Assembly: GCA_013336525.1 (NCBI GenBank)
Contig: JAAXTM010000001.1
Coordinates: 770,207 to 834,206 of the forward strand
From: Geobacteraceae bacterium
GTDB lineage: Bacteria > Desulfobacterota > Desulfuromonadia > Geobacterales > Pseudopelobacteraceae
Length of the DNA stretch: 64,000 bases
Direction: 5' to 3'
Below the pieces are notes generated by a model, which was given only the letters and a program-made list of their open reading frames with translations, ran no database searches and was not told the DNA's origin. Made by a program: the position numbers and the translations under genes. Positions 60,386 through 64,000 of this stretch are shown here, one piece after another (position 1 is the stretch's first letter; each line of letters starts with the position of its first letter).

Positions 60386-61569
60386 TACCCCCTCCCCTGC
60401 AGAGGAAGCTTAAGGGTAAAACAGCTCCCCTCACCCGGCTGTGACCTAACTTCGATCGAACCATGGTGCCCCTTGGTGACTATCGCATAGGCAACCGACA
60501 GCCCCATACCTGTACCGATGCCGACCTCTTTGGTAGAAAAAAACGGTTCAAAAACACGCAAACGGGTGGCTTCGTCCATGCCTGGGCCGTTGTCCTCGAT
60601 CTCAATCACGGCCATCCCCCCGGACGTGCTGGTTCTCAAGATGATTTGCGGCTGCCTGCTCATAGCTGTAGCGGATATTGCCTGAGCAGCGTTTTTAAGG
60701 ATATTCAGCAGCACCTGCTCAATCTCCTGCAGTGCTATATCGGCGCATAGAGGTTCTACAGCATATTCCCGCACTATTTCAACACTGCGGAACGCATATT
60801 TTTTCTTCATGTCGTAATCAGTGGCAGCGAGTCCCACCGCCCTTTCCAACACTTTAGTCAAATCTTCGTTCACGACACCTGGCTCGTTGCGGCTGCTGAA
60901 ATAAAGCATCTGCGAGATGATTTCAGAGGCCCGAATCCCGGCGTTGCGAATATGACCGATAAAATCAAAGATGCCCCGTTTTTGGAGATAGGTTCTAACC
61001 AGATTCAGATCTACGCCGACCTCGGCAGCTGCCTTAAAATTTGCCGGAATTTCCGCCGACACCCGCCGCTCAATATTTTGGGCATGCTGCATGATGGCGC
61101 CTAGCGGATTATTGATCTCATGCGCCATCCCGGCTGCCAGGCCACTTACCATGATCATCTTTTCGGTCTGAGCCATAATCTCTTCGATGCGAACAAGTTC
61201 AGATATGTCGTCAATGCGAATTACCGCCATTCCGGACACATCGGAATTAAGCGGATATATCTGCAGTGAATAATAGCGCATATCTGCGCCGAGGCCTGAC
61301 TGAATCCTGGCATTGTCCAACGCAGACTGACGGTCAATAACCGCCGCCACCTGCTGCAGATCGCTGGCGAACTGGGGGATCAACGCTTCAAGCTGCAGCC
61401 CCTTTGCATCCGCCGCAGAAACGCCGCTGAACTGCTCAAAACGTTTATTGACAAGATCTACCCGACCGTTACGATCCACCAAGGCTATGATTGATGGAAG
61501 CGTATCCAGAATATCCAGCAGGGCTTTTTTGTGCTGATCTATCTGTTCGGCAGCGTAATTATGCGGCAT
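60385..61569 (-). CDS. PAS-domain sensor histidine kinase
   Basis: GMAHEINNPLGAIMQH H-box; EIEDNGPGMDEATRLRVFEPFFSTKEVGIGTGMGLSV. Confidence 0.92.
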   Translation of the reverse strand: MPHNYAAEQIDQHKKALLDILDTLPSIIALVDRNGRVDLVNKRFEQFSGVSAADAKGLQLEALIPQFASDLQQVAAVIDRQSALDNARIQSGLGADMRYYSLQIYPLNSDVSGMAVIRIDDISELVRIEEIMAQTEKMIMVSGLAAGMAHEINNPLGAIMQHAQNIERRVSAEIPANFKAAAEVGVDLNLVRTYLQKRGIFDFIGHIRNAGIRASEIISQMLYFSSRNEPGVVNEDLTKVLERAVGLAATDYDMKKKYAFRSVEIVREYAVEPLCADIALQEIEQVLLNILKNAAQAISATAMSRQPQIILRTSTSGGMAVIEIEDNGPGMDEATRLRVFEPFFSTKEVGIGTGMGLSVAYAIVTKGHHGSIEVRSQPGEGSCFTLKLPLQGRG

Positions 61570-63739
61570 TACATTTCTCCAGGTTACTATTATCGGGAGT
61601 CAGCGGGTGTTCATTGATGGTAAATTTGATGGCTGTTCCCTTGCCGGTTCCAGAGCTTTCGGCCCAGATCCTGCCGTGGTGGTTCCGGACAATCTGCTTG
61701 CAGATGGAGAGACCGAGACCGGAGGTATCCAGATCATGGCGCGATTCATCCACCTTGAAAAATTCATCAAAAATATGTTCCAGATGAGCCGGGTTAATAC
61801 CGATCCCATCGTCTCGAACGGAGATAACAACAGCTTCGTCATCACGTTCGGCAGAGACAACGATGGCACTTTTTTCACTTGAGAATTGGACTGCATTTGA
61901 AATCAGATTAACAAACAACACCCGGAGTTGGGTCGGCACCACAGGGGCAACTATAGAGGGGTCTATACTGTTCATACAATCAAGCTGCTTTTGGGAGATT
62001 AAGTCTGCACAGTCGGCAAGAGATTGATCGACAATGGATGCGATTGAAACAGTTTCCCGTTCATATTGTTTGGTCCTGGATGTGAGGGTGGCGAGTATAC
62101 TTGCTTTGTCAGCCAGATTTTTTATTGAGGTGGCGTTCTTGAGGCACATATCCACTTTTTTTATCATGTCTGGTTCGGTAAGCCGTTTTTTTAGAAGCGA
62201 CAACATGACAAACAGGGGGGTCAGCGGACTTTTCAGGTCATGCCCCAAACGAATCACGACATTCTCCATCATCTGTGCCTGATGAAGCTGTGACTCAAGG
62301 CGTATTTTTTCCTGCTCTGCCTTTTTGTATTCGGTAATATCACGGATGGATTCTATGCCGCCGACCTGATTCCCGTGGCTGTCAAACAATGGAGTCGCGG
62401 CACCCCACAGATGGCAGTCAGCACCACCACGGAAGTTCGGAATTACAGTTTCAGCAAACAGGTTCCTTCCTTCAACGGTAACATAATCATACTTTTGCAC
62501 GATCAGATCCGTGTCTTCATCAATCAGATCAATCAGAATCGGGCGGCGCACTCCGTAGAACGGAATGGAATACTCGTAATCCCCTTTACCGATGACACCC
62601 TCTTTATCCACACCCGTCATTTTTTCGATGGCCCGGTTCCAGGCAATTACCCTTTTGTCCTTGTCCACGACAAAGGTGGCATCCGGAAGGAACTCAACTA
62701 TATCCCACAGTTGCTGATATGCATTCTTCGTCGCCTCCTCGGCCGCCTTGCGTTCGGTAATGTCAAGGATAACACCGACCAGACCGGCCACTTCACCGTT
62801 ACCGTCCTCGAAAGTCGCCTTGTTAAAAATAACGTCGCGCAGAGTGCCATCTACGTACCTGACGGTCGCCTCAAATGTTTGTAACCCCGGATTTTCCAGC
62901 AGGGCCAGGTCTTGTTGCCGGTAGCTGACCGCCAACTCCTCGGGCCAGAGTTCGTGGGGCATTTTACCGCTCAGTTCATTCTGAGTGTATCCGACAAACG
63001 CTTCAAAAGCCTTGTTACAACCAAGATAACAGCCTGCTGCATCTTTGTAGAAAACAGGGTTGGGAATAGTGTCCATAAGTGTCCGCTGAAACCTGAGCTG
63101 ATTTTCATTCGCATCTTCAGCCCGCTTCATCGCCCGGCCCAGCAGCAGCATAAAAACTGAGAATACCGACACCATGCCGATCAGAGTCATAGCAAGATGG
63201 GTTTTCAGTGTATTTAAGCGAGCAAGAAAATCACTCTCCTTAACTCCGACAAAAACAACACCAATGACCTCACCTTTCCGGTCCCTGATGGGGTCGTAAG
63301 CGGTCAGATAGGGGATACCCAGGATAGATGCTGAACCACGATACGGCTTTCCCTGTTTGAAGATAGCATCATAGGCCGGCCCGACCAGTCTGGTGCCCAC
63401 TGCCCGCTCTCCTTCAGCATTCAGTACGTTGGTAGAGACCCGCTCGTTCCCCATGAAGACGGTGGCCACCCCGCCGAAAATTGACTGAACCTTGTCCGGC
63501 AGTTCAAAGTTATTGTTAAGCGTATACGCATCTACCAGCAGCTGTCCGTCGACGACTCTGAAATTTGTCCCCTTATGGGCCAGCAATTCCCAGAACGTAC
63601 GGATACACGTTTCAAGCTTTTCATGCTCCTCACTGACTTCATTCTCCTGATACTGGTTAAGAGAATAACTCCCAAAAAGTATTATGGTAAGAATGGCCAG
63701 AAGAGAACTTGCCAGAATATATTTGCGAATACTTTTCAT
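61559..63739 (-). CDS. Cache-PAS-PAS sensor histidine kinase
   Basis: Two TM flanking Cache-like YDPIRDRKGEVIGVVFVGV; HDLKSPLTPLFVML H-box; VRDDGIGINPAHLEHIFDEFFKVDESRHDLDTSGLGLSICKQIV. Confidence 0.9.
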   Translation of the reverse strand: MKSIRKYILASSLLAILTIILFGSYSLNQYQENEVSEEHEKLETCIRTFWELLAHKGTNFRVVDGQLLVDAYTLNNNFELPDKVQSIFGGVATVFMGNERVSTNVLNAEGERAVGTRLVGPAYDAIFKQGKPYRGSASILGIPYLTAYDPIRDRKGEVIGVVFVGVKESDFLARLNTLKTHLAMTLIGMVSVFSVFMLLLGRAMKRAEDANENQLRFQRTLMDTIPNPVFYKDAAGCYLGCNKAFEAFVGYTQNELSGKMPHELWPEELAVSYRQQDLALLENPGLQTFEATVRYVDGTLRDVIFNKATFEDGNGEVAGLVGVILDITERKAAEEATKNAYQQLWDIVEFLPDATFVVDKDKRVIAWNRAIEKMTGVDKEGVIGKGDYEYSIPFYGVRRPILIDLIDEDTDLIVQKYDYVTVEGRNLFAETVIPNFRGGADCHLWGAATPLFDSHGNQVGGIESIRDITEYKKAEQEKIRLESQLHQAQMMENVVIRLGHDLKSPLTPLFVMLSLLKKRLTEPDMIKKVDMCLKNATSIKNLADKASILATLTSRTKQYERETVSIASIVDQSLADCADLISQKQLDCMNSIDPSIVAPVVPTQLRVLFVNLISNAVQFSSEKSAIVVSAERDDEAVVISVRDDGIGINPAHLEHIFDEFFKVDESRHDLDTSGLGLSICKQIVRNHHGRIWAESSGTGKGTAIKFTINEHPLTPDNSNLEKCNAA

Positions 63740-64000
63740 AAGACATGCACTTCGCCGGACAAAGCCTGTACCGGCTGCAGCAATTCACGGACCTTAGCCA
63801 TCAAAGCATCCACAGTAAAAGGCTTCGGCAGAAAATGCATATCCCCTTCCAATGAAATGCCGGTAACTGTTATGTTGTTTGTGTAGCCGGAGATATAAAG
63901 AACCCTTTCAATGTCAGGTCGTTCGTCATTGATACGCTCAAAAAGCTGCTTACCGTTCATACCCGGCATGATCACATCTGTGATCAGCAGATCGATCTTC
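63736..64000 (-). CDS. Response-regulator receiver domain, C-terminal end of a protein continuing beyond window
   Basis: DLLITDVIMPGMNGKQLFERI...VLYISGYTNN...LPKPFTVDALMAKVRELL; ATGA overlap with next gene. Confidence 0.85.
   Translation of the reverse strand, partial: KIDLLITDVIMPGMNGKQLFERINDERPDIERVLYISGYTNNITVTGISLEGDMHFLPKPFTVDALMAKVRELLQPVQALSGEVHVL

Noticed and set aside
1-64000. CRISPR arrays, rRNA operons, intact prophage
   Set aside because: No regularly spaced direct repeats, no rRNA sequence and no phage structural genes were seen.

Overview
This window looks like a bacterial chromosome, probably a Desulfuromonadales/Geobacter-like lineage (inferred from gene content only). It has four parts. 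(1) About 0.3-29 kb is rich in osmoadaptation and envelope genes: NhaD antiporter, DUF389, a treZ-GH57-treY-malQ-treS/maltokinase operon, DUF481, two MscS-family channels, an AblB-like acetyltransferase, a TPR protein with a Lys-rich tail, a CPA-type antiporter, and otsA-otsB in which OtsA carries a membrane sensor-like N-terminus. (2) About 29-33 kb holds an acetate/solute symporter with DUF485 and IclR and MarR regulators with clear palindromes. (3) About 33-41.7 kb is accessory and partly decayed: a disrupted exported protein gene, IHF and IS110 remnants, an orphan HEAAH (M41-like) protein, group II intron pieces in permuted order (domain V upstream of the 5' end/domain I), hairpin arrays, and a compact five-gene element ending in a tyrosine recombinase next to tRNA-Gly. 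(4) About 41.8-64 kb is mostly ordinary: glycosyltransferases, CcsB/ResB, SSADH, an Rrf2-cysK-transsulfuration-thiF-mnmA cluster, and an overlapping phosphorelay/c-di-GMP cluster. The strongest leads are the permuted group II intron parts, the small integrative element with three unrecognised genes and an apparently Arg-I-deficient integrase, and the membrane-anchored OtsA. All family assignments come from reading motifs by eye, with no database search.
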